Shown here: positions 15,465 to 24,908 of the stretch, piece after piece
How positions within the stretch are numbered: position 1 is the first letter of the stretch
Layout: the number at the start of each line of letters is the position of its first letter
Assembly: GCA_035371905.1 (NCBI GenBank)
Contig: DAORXQ010000010.1
Coordinates: forward strand, 1 to 35,796
DNA from: a bacterium
Lineage (GTDB): Bacteria; Ratteibacteria; UBA8468; B48-G9; JAFGKM01
Direction of reading: 5' to 3'
DNA length: 35,796 bases
Position numbers and translations under genes: made by a program
Notes under the pieces: model-generated
Told to the model about the DNA's origin: nothing
Database searches by the model: none
Seen by the model: only the letters and a program-made list of their open reading frames with translations

Positions 15465-17892
15465 TATTTTCTTTTTCCACTTTGGTTATATCTGTTATTT
15501 CATCATCAGAAGGAAGATTTATCAGTTTCACACCAATAGTATTTCTTCCAACAATTCTTATGTCAGAAACTTTAATTCTTATAACAATACCCTTTTTGGT
15601 AGTTATTATTATTTCATCTTCTCCAGAAACAAGTTTAGAACCAACAACCTCACCATTTTTGTTACCAACTTTTATATCAATAACTCCTTTACCTCCTCTA
15701 TGTTGAACTTTATATTCTTTAATTAATGTTCTCTTTCCAAACCCTTTTTTACATACAGTAAGCAAAGAAAAATTCTCTTCTTCTGGATTTATAATTTCGC
15801 AACCAACAACTTCATCATCTTTTTTCTTAAATCTTATTCCTATTACGCCAATAGCATTTCTTCCAACCGGTTTTACTTCTTTTTCTGGAAATCTGATGCT
15901 TAAACCATTTTTAGTACTTAAAATTATATGACTATTTCCATCTGTAAGTTTAACATCTATAAGTTTATCTCCTTCTCTTAAATCAATACCTATTATTCCA
16001 CCTTTTCTTGGTTTACTATATTTCTCAAGGGATGTTTTTTTCACAAGTCCATTTTTTGTAATCATAATTAAAAATTTGTCTTTTGAAAATTCTCTTACAG
16101 GGATTACTGCAGAAATTTTTTCTCCGGGTTCTATTTTTAAAAGATTTATTATTGGTTTCCCTTTTGCTTGTCTACTCCCTTCAGGAATTAAGTAACCTTT
16201 AAGCCAGTAAACTTTCCCCTTATCAGAAAAAAACAAAAGTGTATCAGTAGTTGATGTTAGAAGGAGATGTTTTATAAAATCTTCTTCTTTTGTTGAAGCT
16301 CCTATTAATCCCTTGCCTCCTCTTCTCTGTCTTCTGAAAGAATCAAGGTTTGTCCTTTTTATATAACCTTCATAAGAAATTGTTACAACTATGTCTTCGG
16401 GTCTTATCAGATCAATATCTTCAAATTCTTCTATACTTTCTACAATTTCTGTTTTTCTATCATCTCCAAATTTTTCTTTGATCAATAAAAGTTCATTTTT
16501 TATTATTTCTTTTACTCTTTTTGGACTTTCAAGAATTTCTTTATAATCTTTTATTTTTAATTCAATTTCATCTCTTTCTTTTAATATTTTTTCCCTTTCA
16601 AGTCCTGTTAACCTTGAAAGAGGCATACTTAAAATTGCATTTGCCTGGATTTCAGTAATTTTAAATGTTTTAATTAATTTTTCTCTTGCCTCATCAACAT
16701 TTTTGGAATTTCTGATTAAATCAATAACTTTATCAAGATTATCAAGAGCAATAATTAGTCCAAGAAGAATGTGATACCTTTCTTCTGCTTTTTTTAAATC
16801 ATATCTGGTTCTTTTTATAACTATTTCTTCTCTAAAATTTATAAAGAGTTGAAGCATCTCTTTAAGATTTAAAAGACGAGGCTGTCTATTAACAAGTGCA
16901 AGATTAATAATTCCATAAGATGTCTGTAGTTGAGTGTGTTTATAAAGTTGATTTATTATAATATCCACATTCTCGCCTTTTTTTGTCTCAAGAACAACTC
17001 TAATACCATTTTTATCTGACTCATCTCTTACTTCAGTTACTCCTCCTATTTTTCCATTTTCAATTAGATTTGCTATTTCTTCAACAAGATTTGATTTATT
17101 TACTTCATAAGGAATTGTTTTTATTACTATGTTAACTTTGTTTTTTTCTTCTTCAACATCAACATGCCCTCTTACAATAATTATCCCTTTTCCTGTAGTA
17201 TATGCACTTTTTATGCCTTCTCGTCCACATATCATACCACCTGTTGGAAAATCAGGACCAGGTAAAATTTCAATCAGTTCTTCAATTGTTATTTCAGGAT
17301 TATCAATTAATTTTATCATGGCATTCACTACTTCTGATAAATTATGGGGTGGAATATTTGTAGCCATTCCAACCGCTATTCCAGAAGACCCATTTATAAG
17401 AAGATTCGGAATTTTACTTGGTAATACAGTTGGTTCAATCAAAGATTCATCAAAGTTAGGGACAAAATCAACTGTTTCTTTTTCAATATCTGCAAGCATT
17501 TCCATAGTAATTGATGCGAGTCTTGCCTCTGTATATCTCATAGCAGCAGGTGGGTCTCCATCAATAGAACCAAAATTCCCCTGTCCCTCAATTAAGGGAT
17601 ATCTTAGAGAAAACGGTTGTGCCATTCTTGCTATTGCTTCATAAATAGGGGCATCACCATGGGGATGATACTTACCCATAACCTCACCAACTATTCTTGC
17701 TGATTTTTTAAACGGTTTTCCAGGTTCTAATCCTAATTCAAGCATTCCATAAAGGATCCTTCTATGAACAGGTTTTAATCCATCCCTTACATCAGGTAAA
17801 GCTCTTCCTATAATAACACTCATAGCATAATCAAGATATGACTCCTTCATTTCTTCCTCAATTCCTATTGTTACTATTTTTTCCCCTTCCAT
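15457..17892 (-). CDS. gyrA: DNA gyrase subunit A
   Basis: Breakage-reunion subunit of gyrase, 811 residues. Active-site Tyr is Y120 in [10 protein letters not shown], preceded by the winged-helix motif [11 protein letters not shown]. The GyrA box that wraps DNA is present as [10 protein letters not shown] at the start of the C-terminal beta-pinwheel, so this is gyrase and not topoisomerase IV. Further blade repeats follow, such as [11 protein letters not shown]. The quinolone region reads [17 protein letters not shown]: Ala81 stands at E. coli Ser83 and Glu85 at Asp87. Ribosome site GAGGT before the ATG, 12 bases after gyrB. Translation appears coupled to archease downstream. Confidence 0.97.
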   Translation of the reverse strand: MEGEKIVTIGIEEEMKESYLDYAMSVIIGRALPDVRDGLKPVHRRILYGMLELGLEPGKPFKKSARIVGEVMGKYHPHGDAPIYEAIARMAQPFSLRYPLIEGQGNFGSIDGDPPAAMRYTEARLASITMEMLADIEKETVDFVPNFDESLIEPTVLPSKIPNLLINGSSGIAVGMATNIPPHNLSEVVNAMIKLIDNPEITIEELIEILPGPDFPTGGMICGREGIKSAYTTGKGIIIVRGHVDVEEEKNKVNIVIKTIPYEVNKSNLVEEIANLIENGKIGGVTEVRDESDKNGIRVVLETKKGENVDIIINQLYKHTQLQTSYGIINLALVNRQPRLLNLKEMLQLFINFREEIVIKRTRYDLKKAEERYHILLGLIIALDNLDKVIDLIRNSKNVDEAREKLIKTFKITEIQANAILSMPLSRLTGLEREKILKERDEIELKIKDYKEILESPKRVKEIIKNELLLIKEKFGDDRKTEIVESIEEFEDIDLIRPEDIVVTISYEGYIKRTNLDSFRRQRRGGKGLIGASTKEEDFIKHLLLTSTTDTLLFFSDKGKVYWLKGYLIPEGSRQAKGKPIINLLKIEPGEKISAVIPVREFSKDKFLIMITKNGLVKKTSLEKYSKPRKGGIIGIDLREGDKLIDVKLTDGNSHIILSTKNGLSIRFPEKEVKPVGRNAIGVIGIRFKKKDDEVVGCEIINPEEENFSLLTVCKKGFGKRTLIKEYKVQHRGGKGVIDIKVGNKNGEVVGSKLVSGEDEIIITTKKGIVIRIKVSDIRIVGRNTIGVKLINLPSDDEITDITKVEKENNE

Positions 17893-17904
17893 AATTACCT
17901 CTTT

Positions 17905-20283
17905 TTAAATGTCAAGATTTTTAACTTCTCTCGCATATTTTTCAATAAATTCTCTTCTTGGTTCAACAACCTCTCCCATAAGAATTGTAAATATTTCCTC
18001 TGCTTTTATAGCATCTTCAATAGTAATCTTTTTTAATCTTCTCGTCTGGGGATTCATTGTGGTTTCCCAGAGTTGTTCAGGATTCATTTCTCCAAGACCT
18101 TTATATCTCTGAATTATAAAACCAGTTTTTTCTTTTTCTTTTATTTTGTCATATATTTCAATAATAGAAACTCTTTCTTCTTTTCCTTTATCATCCTTTA
18201 TCACAAATATCTTTTCAAAAATTTTATCAAGTTTTATGTCTATCTCTTCTAATTTTTTAAAAATTTTCTGTAATTCTTTAGTTTCGTATATCTCAAAAAG
18301 TTTATATTTCTTGTTTTCACTTTTAGAAAAGAGGTCAAATTCCTCACCTTTTTTATTTAAATATTTGGTCACTTCTTCTTCATCAGTTAAAAATAATTCC
18401 TCATCTTCATATGTAAGAAAGTATAAGGGCATTTTTCTATTCTTTTTGTAGAAAGAAACTATTTTTTTTATATCAAGTCCTTTTAAGGATAATGTCTTTA
18501 TTATTTCTATAAGTTTTTTGCTTATTTCAAAAATAGTTTGAATTTGTTCGGTATATTCACTTAATTTTGAGTCATAACTTAAAAAAAGTTTTATCCTTTC
18601 TTTTGCAAATTGTACAAGTACTTTATCCATTTCATTTTCTGTGTCTATATAGAACTCTTTTTTTCCTTTTTTTATTTTATAAAGAGGGGGCTGGGCTATA
18701 TAGACATATCCATGTTTTATAAGGTCAGTCATCTGTCTATAGAAAAAAGTTAAAAGGAGTGTTTTTATATGGGCTCCATCTACATCAGCGTCCGTCATTA
18801 TTATGATTTTATGGTATCTTACTTTACTAATATCAAAATCATCTCCTACTCCACCTCCTATGGCACTTATTATTGTTTTAATTTCATCGTTATTAAGTAC
18901 TTTTTCAAGAGATGCTTTTTCTGTATTAATTATTTTACCTTTCAAAGGTAAAATTGCCTGAAAAGTCCTTTCTCTTCCCTGTTTAGCACTTCCACCAGCA
19001 GAATCACCTTCAACTATAAATAACTCTCTTTTTTCAGGTTCTTTTATTGAACAGTCAGCAAGTTTACCCGGAAGTGCACCCGTTTCTAACAGTTTTTTTC
19101 TTGTAAGTTCTCTTGCTTTTCTTGCTGCTTCTCTTGCTTTTGCGGTTGCAATACATTTATTTAAAATTTCTCTACCTGCTTCTGGATTCTCTTCAAGAAA
19201 TGTCAAAACATTTTCATAAACTATGCTTTCTACAATAAATCTTACCTTTGAGTTCCCAAGTTTTGCTTTTGTTTGACCTTCAAATTGAGGTTCAGGTAAC
19301 TTAACCGCTATTATTCCTGTTAATCCCTCTTTAACATCTTCTCCTGTTAAATTCAAATCGTCTAAAAATCCATTGTTTTTTCCATATTCATTTAATGCTC
19401 TTGTTAGTCCACTTCTAAAACCTGTTAAATGTGTACCCCCTTCTCTTGTGTTAACATTATTTGCAAAGGAAATAACGGTTTCACTGTATCCATCGTTATA
19501 TTGAAAAACTGCTTCAATTTCAATATCTTCCTCTGTTTTTTTTATATAAAATGGTTTAGGATGAAGAACCTTTTTATTTTTATTAAGGTATTCTACGAAT
19601 GAAATCAATCCACCTTCATATTTAAATTCTTCTTTTATATTTTTCCTTTCATCTATAAATGTAATTTTTACACCTGCATTTAAAAAAGCAAGTTCTTTAA
19701 GCCGTGCAATCAATATATTTTCATCAAAAATAATTGTTTCAAAAATTTCTTCATCCGGTTTAAATGTTACCTTTGTTCCTGTTTTTTCTGTTTTCCCTAT
19801 AATTTTTAAAGATGTAACAGGTTTTCCTTTTTCATATTTTTGATAATATACTTTCCCGTCTCTTTTAACCTCTACTTCCATATATTCTGATAGAGCATTA
19901 ACAACAGATACGCCTACACCATGCAGCCCTCCAGAAACTTTATATACTTTTTTGTCAAATTTACCACCTGCATGTAAAGTGGTCATTACAACTTCTACTG
20001 CAGGTTTTTTTTCTGTTTTGTGTATATCTACAGGTATACCTCTTCCATTATCTTCAACTGTTACAATATTTTCAGGACGAACAATTACATTTATTTCATC
20101 ACAGTACCCAGCCATTGCTTCATCTATACTATTATCAACTACTTCAAAAACAAGATGATGGAGTCCACCTGTTGAAGTGTCTCCAATATACATTGCAGGT
20201 CTTTTTCTAACCGCTTCCATTCCTCCTAAAACCTGTATAGCGGAAGCGTCATAAGAGCTTAAATTCTGTTTATTCTCTTCCAT
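17905..20283 (-). CDS. gyrB: DNA gyrase subunit B, long form
   Basis: ATPase subunit of gyrase, 792 residues. GHKL ATP site: [10 protein letters not shown] (E47, N51), VEDNGRGIP and [10 protein letters not shown] (118-127). Transducer and then TOPRIM domain: EGDSAGG (E425 and following) and TDADVDG (D498, D500, D502 bind Mg). The [11 protein letters not shown] strand is normally followed closely by the tail motif [10 protein letters not shown], but here about 155-165 residues (roughly 560-720) intervene, rich in Lys and Glu. Such an insert is known in Gram-negative GyrB and supports a diderm host. It heads an eight-gene run to clpB and has a near-consensus promoter and ribosome site GGAGGT. 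Confidence 0.97.
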   Translation of the reverse strand: MEENKQNLSSYDASAIQVLGGMEAVRKRPAMYIGDTSTGGLHHLVFEVVDNSIDEAMAGYCDEINVIVRPENIVTVEDNGRGIPVDIHKTEKKPAVEVVMTTLHAGGKFDKKVYKVSGGLHGVGVSVVNALSEYMEVEVKRDGKVYYQKYEKGKPVTSLKIIGKTEKTGTKVTFKPDEEIFETIIFDENILIARLKELAFLNAGVKITFIDERKNIKEEFKYEGGLISFVEYLNKNKKVLHPKPFYIKKTEEDIEIEAVFQYNDGYSETVISFANNVNTREGGTHLTGFRSGLTRALNEYGKNNGFLDDLNLTGEDVKEGLTGIIAVKLPEPQFEGQTKAKLGNSKVRFIVESIVYENVLTFLEENPEAGREILNKCIATAKAREAARKARELTRKKLLETGALPGKLADCSIKEPEKRELFIVEGDSAGGSAKQGRERTFQAILPLKGKIINTEKASLEKVLNNDEIKTIISAIGGGVGDDFDISKVRYHKIIIMTDADVDGAHIKTLLLTFFYRQMTDLIKHGYVYIAQPPLYKIKKGKKEFYIDTENEMDKVLVQFAKERIKLFLSYDSKLSEYTEQIQTIFEISKKLIEIIKTLSLKGLDIKKIVSFYKKNRKMPLYFLTYEDEELFLTDEEEVTKYLNKKGEEFDLFSKSENKKYKLFEIYETKELQKIFKKLEEIDIKLDKIFEKIFVIKDDKGKEERVSIIEIYDKIKEKEKTGFIIQRYKGLGEMNPEQLWETTMNPQTRRLKKITIEDAIKAEEIFTILMGEVVEPRREFIEKYAREVKNLDI

Positions 20284-20311
20284 TTAAAAAAACCTCCATT
20301 TTTAACAAAAA

Positions 20312-20340
20312 ATTTTACCATTTTTTAAAATTTCTGTCAA
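20312..20340 (-). promoter_or_regulatory. Strong promoter of gyrB and the downstream operon
   Basis: Minus strand TTGACA (20335-20340), 17-base spacer, TAAAAT (20312-20317), with TGG just before the -10 (extended -10). Predicted start near 20305, about 22 bases before the ATG; GGAGGT at 20292-20297. This is the best promoter match in the window and likely drives eight genes. Confidence 0.78.
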
Positions 20341-20394
20341 AATAAAATGCTTTACAGTTGATAGGTTTGATAAATTTTTATGTACTTTTAATTT

Positions 20395-20859
20395 TCAAAT
20401 TTTTTTAAGTTTTCTATAAATTTCTTTCAATTTATTATTTGATACAGGGTCTTTTAATTTACAATTTATTTCAAGAAGTGGTTTCAATACAAATTCTCTT
20501 TTTTTAAATTCCGGATGAGGTATTATAAGTTTTTTTGTTTTAATTATTTTTTTCCCATAAAAAATTATATCAAAATCAATTTCTCTTGCATCACCTTTTT
20601 GATGAGGAAATTTTCTCCCGATTTTTTTTTCAACATTCTTTAATTTTTCTAAAAGATTTTCAGGTGATATATTTGTTTCAACCTCTATTGCGCCGTTTAA
20701 AAAAATTCCACCTTTTGCATTAACCGGTGGATTTCTGTAAAAAAAAGATATTTTTTTTATATCAAGAAACTTTTCAATTTCTTTTAAACCTGATATTATA
20801 TTTTTTATTTTTTCCCCTTTATTACTTCCTATGGCAATATATACTCTTTCCTTTTTCAT
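20395..20859 (-). CDS. folK: 6-hydroxymethyl-7,8-dihydropterin pyrophosphokinase
   Basis: Transfers pyrophosphate from ATP to the pterin alcohol in folate synthesis. It has 154 residues, the normal size. Motifs: YIAIGSNKGEK at the N-terminus, FYRNPPVN, FLNGAIEVET, the signature region GRKFPHQKGDAREIDFDII with the Mg-binding Asp pair D95/D97 area, and LIIPHPEFKKREFVLKPLLEI. It is the last gene of the purB run; its ATG overlaps the TGA of the preceding aPGAM-like gene by 4 bases (ATGA). No folP, folB or folE is seen here. The product supplies the folate used by the thymidylate synthase and purine enzymes encoded nearby. Confidence 0.93.
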   Translation of the reverse strand: MKKERVYIAIGSNKGEKIKNIISGLKEIEKFLDIKKISFFYRNPPVNAKGGIFLNGAIEVETNISPENLLEKLKNVEKKIGRKFPHQKGDAREIDFDIIFYGKKIIKTKKLIIPHPEFKKREFVLKPLLEINCKLKDPVSNNKLKEIYRKLKKI

Positions 20860-21878
20860 TCAATAAAAGATTTAAATAAAATTGACGAATCTTTATATTT
20901 CCTCTTTAGTTTTCTTGAAAAATTTACAGCAAGAAATAGACAGAATGTTTTTTCATATTCATAATTTTCATTCATAAATGGGTCAAAGATAAATAAAAAT
21001 TTTGCATCTTCCAGATTTGACAGTTTTTTCAAAACCTCTAAAGAAAATGCTTCAAATTTTTTTACCCAGATTGAAGGAGTATCAGTTGGATTAAGAGCAA
21101 AATCAAACCAATAAAAGAAGTCATCTTTTATTGGATAAATTTTTGTTATTTCTTCAATACCAAGAAATATTCTCAAACCATCAAGAACTTTTGTATCTGA
21201 AAAATAGAATGTATTTTTTTTAATTCTTTCAGAAAAATAAACTTTTTCATTAAATTTTCCCATACCGTATAAATGTAAAAAGTTAGCAATGGGTTCATTC
21301 AAGTCAACCCTGATTTTATTTATAGGATGTAGATTTAAAATTTTTAATGAATTGTCCATAAGTTTATTTATTATTTCAAAATTTTCGCCTTTATATTTAA
21401 TTTCATCTACGTATTTATTTTTTATTTTATTTGGAAATTTACTATCTAACATAGGTAAATTTTCAGGGACTTTTAAAATTATATCTTTTTCATAAACAAA
21501 AAATTCATTTATCTTGCTTTCCTTTTTAATTTCTTCAATAAGTTTTTGTTTCTCTTTTAAATTTAGATTTACATCTGTTTCAATTATTTTGTTTTCAATC
21601 ACAGATATAAATTGACACAGAAAAAAAGTGTCATTTTCGCTGGATGGTATTGAGTATTTTAAAGACCTGATAAAACTTTCTCCTGGAAAAGAAATTTCAG
21701 GTAATAGAAATTTAAAATAACTTTTTTCAATTGTTTTATCAAGTAAAACATAACCCCATTCTCCTTTTTCCATAAATAATTCAAAGTTTTCTTTTTTTGC
21801 ATAATCAAATAATGTTTTTTCCCACCTTTTTTTGAATAGTTCAAGGTATCCGTGAAGAGTAAATAAAATAAATTTCAT
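20856..21878 (-). CDS. aPGAM-like protein lacking the metal-site residues (probable pseudoenzyme)
   Basis: I find no ordinary enzyme family, but the 340 residues follow the archaeal-type cofactor-independent phosphoglycerate mutase (alkaline phosphatase superfamily) from end to end. The N-terminus KFILFTLHGY stands where aPGAM has an I-x-x-GDGM metal motif, and TLFDYAKKENFELFMEKGEWG matches the TPLE-A-x-TPN-x-D region. FFLCQFISVIENKII (85-99) matches FRCNFVTV. LNLHPINKIRVDLNEPIANF then LYGMGK (181-208) match the HP-x-N-x-x-R and G-x-GK segment. The metal motifs DEAGHDG and TADHSTP correspond to FALNPTDTPSI (260-270) and FLFIFDPFMN (294-303), with the ligands gone. So the fold seems kept and catalysis lost. 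It lies 2 bases after purB and overlaps folK by 4. Role unknown. Confidence 0.6.
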   Translation of the reverse strand: MKFILFTLHGYLELFKKRWEKTLFDYAKKENFELFMEKGEWGYVLLDKTIEKSYFKFLLPEISFPGESFIRSLKYSIPSSENDTFFLCQFISVIENKIIETDVNLNLKEKQKLIEEIKKESKINEFFVYEKDIILKVPENLPMLDSKFPNKIKNKYVDEIKYKGENFEIINKLMDNSLKILNLHPINKIRVDLNEPIANFLHLYGMGKFNEKVYFSERIKKNTFYFSDTKVLDGLRIFLGIEEITKIYPIKDDFFYWFDFALNPTDTPSIWVKKFEAFSLEVLKKLSNLEDAKFLFIFDPFMNENYEYEKTFCLFLAVNFSRKLKRKYKDSSILFKSFIE

Positions 21879-21880
21879 CT

Positions 21881-23173
21881 TTATTTTTCAATATATTTGA
21901 AAATTTTTTCTATATTTTTCAAAAGTTCGTTTATATCAAAAATTTTATTTAGTTCGTCATCTTTAATATATTTCTTTATAAAATCATCTTTTTTAACAAG
22001 TTCACAAAAATCAAGTTTTTTATTTATTGCCTCAAATGATATTTTCTGAATTTTTTCATATGCCTCTTTTCTTGAAAGACCTTTTAAAACAAGACAATTT
22101 AATAATTTCTGAGAAAAATAAACATTATTTAAAACATTCAAATTTTTTTTCATATTTTCTTCATTTACTACCATTCCATCAATAATTTTTGTAAGTAATG
22201 TTAAAATATAATCAAGAAGGATTGTTGATTCTGGTAAAATTATTCTTTCAGCAGAAGAATGACTTATATCTCTTTCATGCCATAAGGAAACATTTTCTAA
22301 TGCTACATTTACATTTTTCTTTATGACTCTTGCAAGTCCACAAACTCTTTCACATAAAACAGGATTTCTTTTATGTGGCATAGCAGAAGAGCCCTTTTGT
22401 CCTTTTCCAAATGGTTCAAAAACTTCAGAAATTTCTGTTTGCTGAAGCAATCTTATCTGCAAAGCAACTTTTTCACACGAAGAAGCAATAATTCCAAGAA
22501 TTGTTATAAAATAAGCATATCTATCCCTTGAAATTATTTGAGTTGAAAACTTTTCCCTTTTTAAATTAAATTTATCGCATACATATTCTTCAATTTCAAG
22601 TTCTATGTTTGAAAAAGTTCCTACTGCACCTGATATTTTTCCCACACTTATTTCGTCAATTGCTTTCTCAATTCTTTCTTTATTTCTCAAAAATTCAAAA
22701 TACCATGTTCCAATTTTAAATCCAAGAGTTATCGGTTCAGCATGTATTCCATGAGTTCTTCCTATCATTAAAGTATTTTTGTATTGAATTGCCTTATCCT
22801 TTAAAACTTCAAGTAATTTTTTTATATCATCCAGAATTATATTTCCTGCTTCTCTTAAAATTAATGCAAAAGAAGTATCAATAATATCCGAAGATGTAAG
22901 TCCTAAATGAATATATTTACCTTCATCACCAATTTCTTCACTCACCTGTTCAACAAATGCAATAACATCATGATTTGTAATTTTTTCAATTTCATTTATT
23001 CTTCCAATATCAATTTTTGCCTTATTTTTAATTTTTTCAACAACGTCATATGGTATAACTCCAATTTTACTCCATCCTTCAAGAACAGCAATTTCTACTT
23101 CAAGATATTTTTTAAATTTGTTTTCTTCACTCCAGACATCAGCCATTTCTTTTCTTGTATATCTTGGTATCAT
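21881..23173 (-). CDS. purB: Adenylosuccinate lyase
   Basis: Fumarase/aspartase-superfamily enzyme that acts twice in purine synthesis, splitting SAICAR and adenylosuccinate to release fumarate. It has 430 residues, the normal short bacterial form. Visible: NHDVIAFVEQVSE (68-80), GLTSSDIIDT (91-100), GRTHGIHAEP with the general-acid His (H141), and the signature GSSAMPHKRNP at 261-271 with the catalytic Ser in the flexible loop. C-terminal helices follow. It has its own strong promoter and AAGGAGG, and begins the purB, aPGAM-like, folK operon. It complements purE/purC at the left of the window. Confidence 0.96.
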   Translation of the reverse strand: MIPRYTRKEMADVWSEENKFKKYLEVEIAVLEGWSKIGVIPYDVVEKIKNKAKIDIGRINEIEKITNHDVIAFVEQVSEEIGDEGKYIHLGLTSSDIIDTSFALILREAGNIILDDIKKLLEVLKDKAIQYKNTLMIGRTHGIHAEPITLGFKIGTWYFEFLRNKERIEKAIDEISVGKISGAVGTFSNIELEIEEYVCDKFNLKREKFSTQIISRDRYAYFITILGIIASSCEKVALQIRLLQQTEISEVFEPFGKGQKGSSAMPHKRNPVLCERVCGLARVIKKNVNVALENVSLWHERDISHSSAERIILPESTILLDYILTLLTKIIDGMVVNEENMKKNLNVLNNVYFSQKLLNCLVLKGLSRKEAYEKIQKISFEAINKKLDFCELVKKDDFIKKYIKDDELNKIFDINELLKNIEKIFKYIEK

Positions 23174-23191
23174 ATCAACCTCCTTGTAAAA

Positions 23192-23220
23192 ATTATATAT
23201 TATCGATATTTAAGTTGCAA
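23192..23220 (-). promoter_or_regulatory. Promoter of the purB operon
   Basis: Minus strand TTGCAA (23215-23220), 17-base spacer, perfect TATAAT (23192-23197). Same -35 and -10 hexamers and spacing as the purE promoter. Predicted start near 23185, the first base of the ribosome site AAGGAGG (23179-23185), so the leader is about 12 bases. Confidence 0.75.
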
Positions 23221-23230
23221 AATAAGTTTT

Positions 23231-23974
23231 TCAAGAGATAAGAAAAAACTTAAAAACGAGATATAATAAAAACAAAAACAAAATTATTGATAGATATAAA
23301 GGTAAAAACCTTATTACCAAAAGTATTATTAAAACTATAAAAGGAGAAATTATAAGAATAAAAAAATATTTTTTTGTTTCTTTTAAATCACTTATAATTG
23401 ATTTAACAACATCTTTTTCTTCACCGCAGTTTTTACACTTTTGTTCTTTTTCTGTGTTTTCTTCACCGCAATTTCTACAAATCCAAATAATACCCCTTTT
23501 TATTTTATTTTCTTTTTCTGATATTAATATTTTTTGCTTAATTGATGGTAGATCTTTAATTTTATACCCTGTTTTATATAATTCAAGTGCTTTAGAGTAC
23601 TCTTCTTTTTTGAAATAAATGTCTCCCAGTTCTACATATGCCTTATAGTTGTTTGGCTGTTGAAGTATTATTTCTTTCAGTTCATCAATTCTTCTGGATT
23701 CCATTTTTTCCGTTAAAGTTTTTTCTTTTATTTCATGTAAAACTTGAATGAAAACATATCCAGAAAGAGGAATAAATATTGAAATCAATGACATTTTTAA
23801 TATAGTCAATACAATACTTATAGCAAAAAGAATAGAAAAGATTACGATTTCTTGATGGGTTATATCTTTTTCCAACCATTTTTCAAAAATAATAAAATAA
23901 AATTCTATTCCCAGAACTATAAGGATGAATCCCAGTTTTAACCCTGCAAAATATCCAGAACCCCAATCAATCAT
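23231..23974 (-). CDS. Membrane protein with TPR segment and zinc ribbon, function unknown
   Basis: I do not recognise this family. The 247 residues show an N-terminal membrane part with two or three hydrophobic helices (about 10-30, 42-60 and 62-80), a soluble middle with one or two TPR-like repeats (about 95-155, NNYKAYVELGDIYFKKEEYS), then a four-cysteine zinc ribbon with C166, C169, C180 and C183 (CRNCG, 10 residues, CKNCG). Two closely spaced C-terminal helices (about 203-245) follow. The topology puts the TPR and zinc ribbon on one side of the membrane, likely cytoplasmic. The ATG overlaps the end of miaA by 8 bases and it is last of the sagB-polX-thyA-miaA run. A scaffold or quality-control role is only a guess. 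Confidence 0.75.
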   Translation of the reverse strand: MIDWGSGYFAGLKLGFILIVLGIEFYFIIFEKWLEKDITHQEIVIFSILFAISIVLTILKMSLISIFIPLSGYVFIQVLHEIKEKTLTEKMESRRIDELKEIILQQPNNYKAYVELGDIYFKKEEYSKALELYKTGYKIKDLPSIKQKILISEKENKIKRGIIWICRNCGEENTEKEQKCKNCGEEKDVVKSIISDLKETKKYFFILIISPFIVLIILLVIRFLPLYLSIILFLFLLYLVFKFFLIS

Positions 23975-24890
23975 TTTTGTATATTCCCATTATTTTTTCA
24001 ATTGCTTCTTCATTTTCTAAAAAATTTATAAATATTCCTTTTTCTTTTTTAAACCATATAATCTGTTTTCTTGCATATTCTTTTGTCCTTTTAATGATTA
24101 ATCTTTTCAATTCTTCAAAATTATATTTACCATTTAGAAATTCAATTATTTCATTATATCCAATAGGAGCTTTTAAATTCAAATATTTTTCAAAACCTTC
24201 TTCTTTCAATTTTTTTACTTCCTCAATCCATCCATTTTCAAACATTTTTTCCACTCTTTTTTCTATTCTTTCATAAATTATTTTTCTGTCTCTCATTAAA
24301 ATAAAATAGTAAATCTTTCCTAGATTTTTCAATGTAATTTCAGGTTTTTGATTTTGCCAGTAAGTCATATTTTTTCCAGTCAATTCATAAACCTCAAGTG
24401 CTCTTTTAATTCTATACCTATCATTGGGATGTATTTTTTTTGATATTTCAGGGTCAATAATTTTTAATTTTTCATATAAAGTTTCAGTTTTTTCTTTTTC
24501 AAGTTTTTCTCTGATTTCTTTCTGTTTATCTTTTAATTCATCAGGAATATAAAACATTCCATTCAATAAAATTCTTATATAAAATCCACTTCCACCAACA
24601 ATTAAAGGAATTTTATTTCTTGAAAGTATTTCTTCTGTTTTTTTAAAAACCTGTTTTGAATATTTATATACATCAAATTCATCTTTTAATGATAGAAAAT
24701 CAATGAAATAATGTGGAATTTCTTTCTTCATTAATTCAGAAGGTTTATCTGTACCTATATTTATTTCTTTATAAAATTGTCTACTATCACAGGATATAAT
24801 TTCTCCATTTATTTTTTGTGCAATTTTAAAAGATATTTCTGTTTTTCCAGAGGCAGTTGGACCTCCAATGATTACTATTTTATTCTTCAT
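23967..24890 (-). CDS. miaA: tRNA dimethylallyltransferase
   Basis: Adds a dimethylallyl group to A37 of tRNAs reading UNN codons (i6A). It has 307 residues. P-loop GGPTASGKT at 9-17, then SCDSRQFYKEINIGTDKP with the substrate Asp and the tRNA-contact region, LIVGGSGFYIRILLNG, the HPNDRYRIKRALEVYELTGK segment, and the C-terminal RTKEYARKQIIWFKKE helix are all in place. The start ATG follows thyA by 18 bases. With sua5 it gives both common A37 modifications in this window. Its end overlaps the TPR/zinc-ribbon gene, so the two are probably coupled. Confidence 0.95.
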   Translation of the reverse strand: MKNKIVIIGGPTASGKTEISFKIAQKINGEIISCDSRQFYKEINIGTDKPSELMKKEIPHYFIDFLSLKDEFDVYKYSKQVFKKTEEILSRNKIPLIVGGSGFYIRILLNGMFYIPDELKDKQKEIREKLEKEKTETLYEKLKIIDPEISKKIHPNDRYRIKRALEVYELTGKNMTYWQNQKPEITLKNLGKIYYFILMRDRKIIYERIEKRVEKMFENGWIEEVKKLKEEGFEKYLNLKAPIGYNEIIEFLNGKYNFEELKRLIIKRTKEYARKQIIWFKKEKGIFINFLENEEAIEKIMGIYKND

Positions 24891-24908
24891 TAAATATATG
24901 CCTGTGAT

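Noticed and set aside
20284..20394. Riboswitch or leader RNA in the 111-base gap before gyrB.
   Set aside because: A promoter with only about 22 bases to the ATG explains the gap, and no stable stem is visible.
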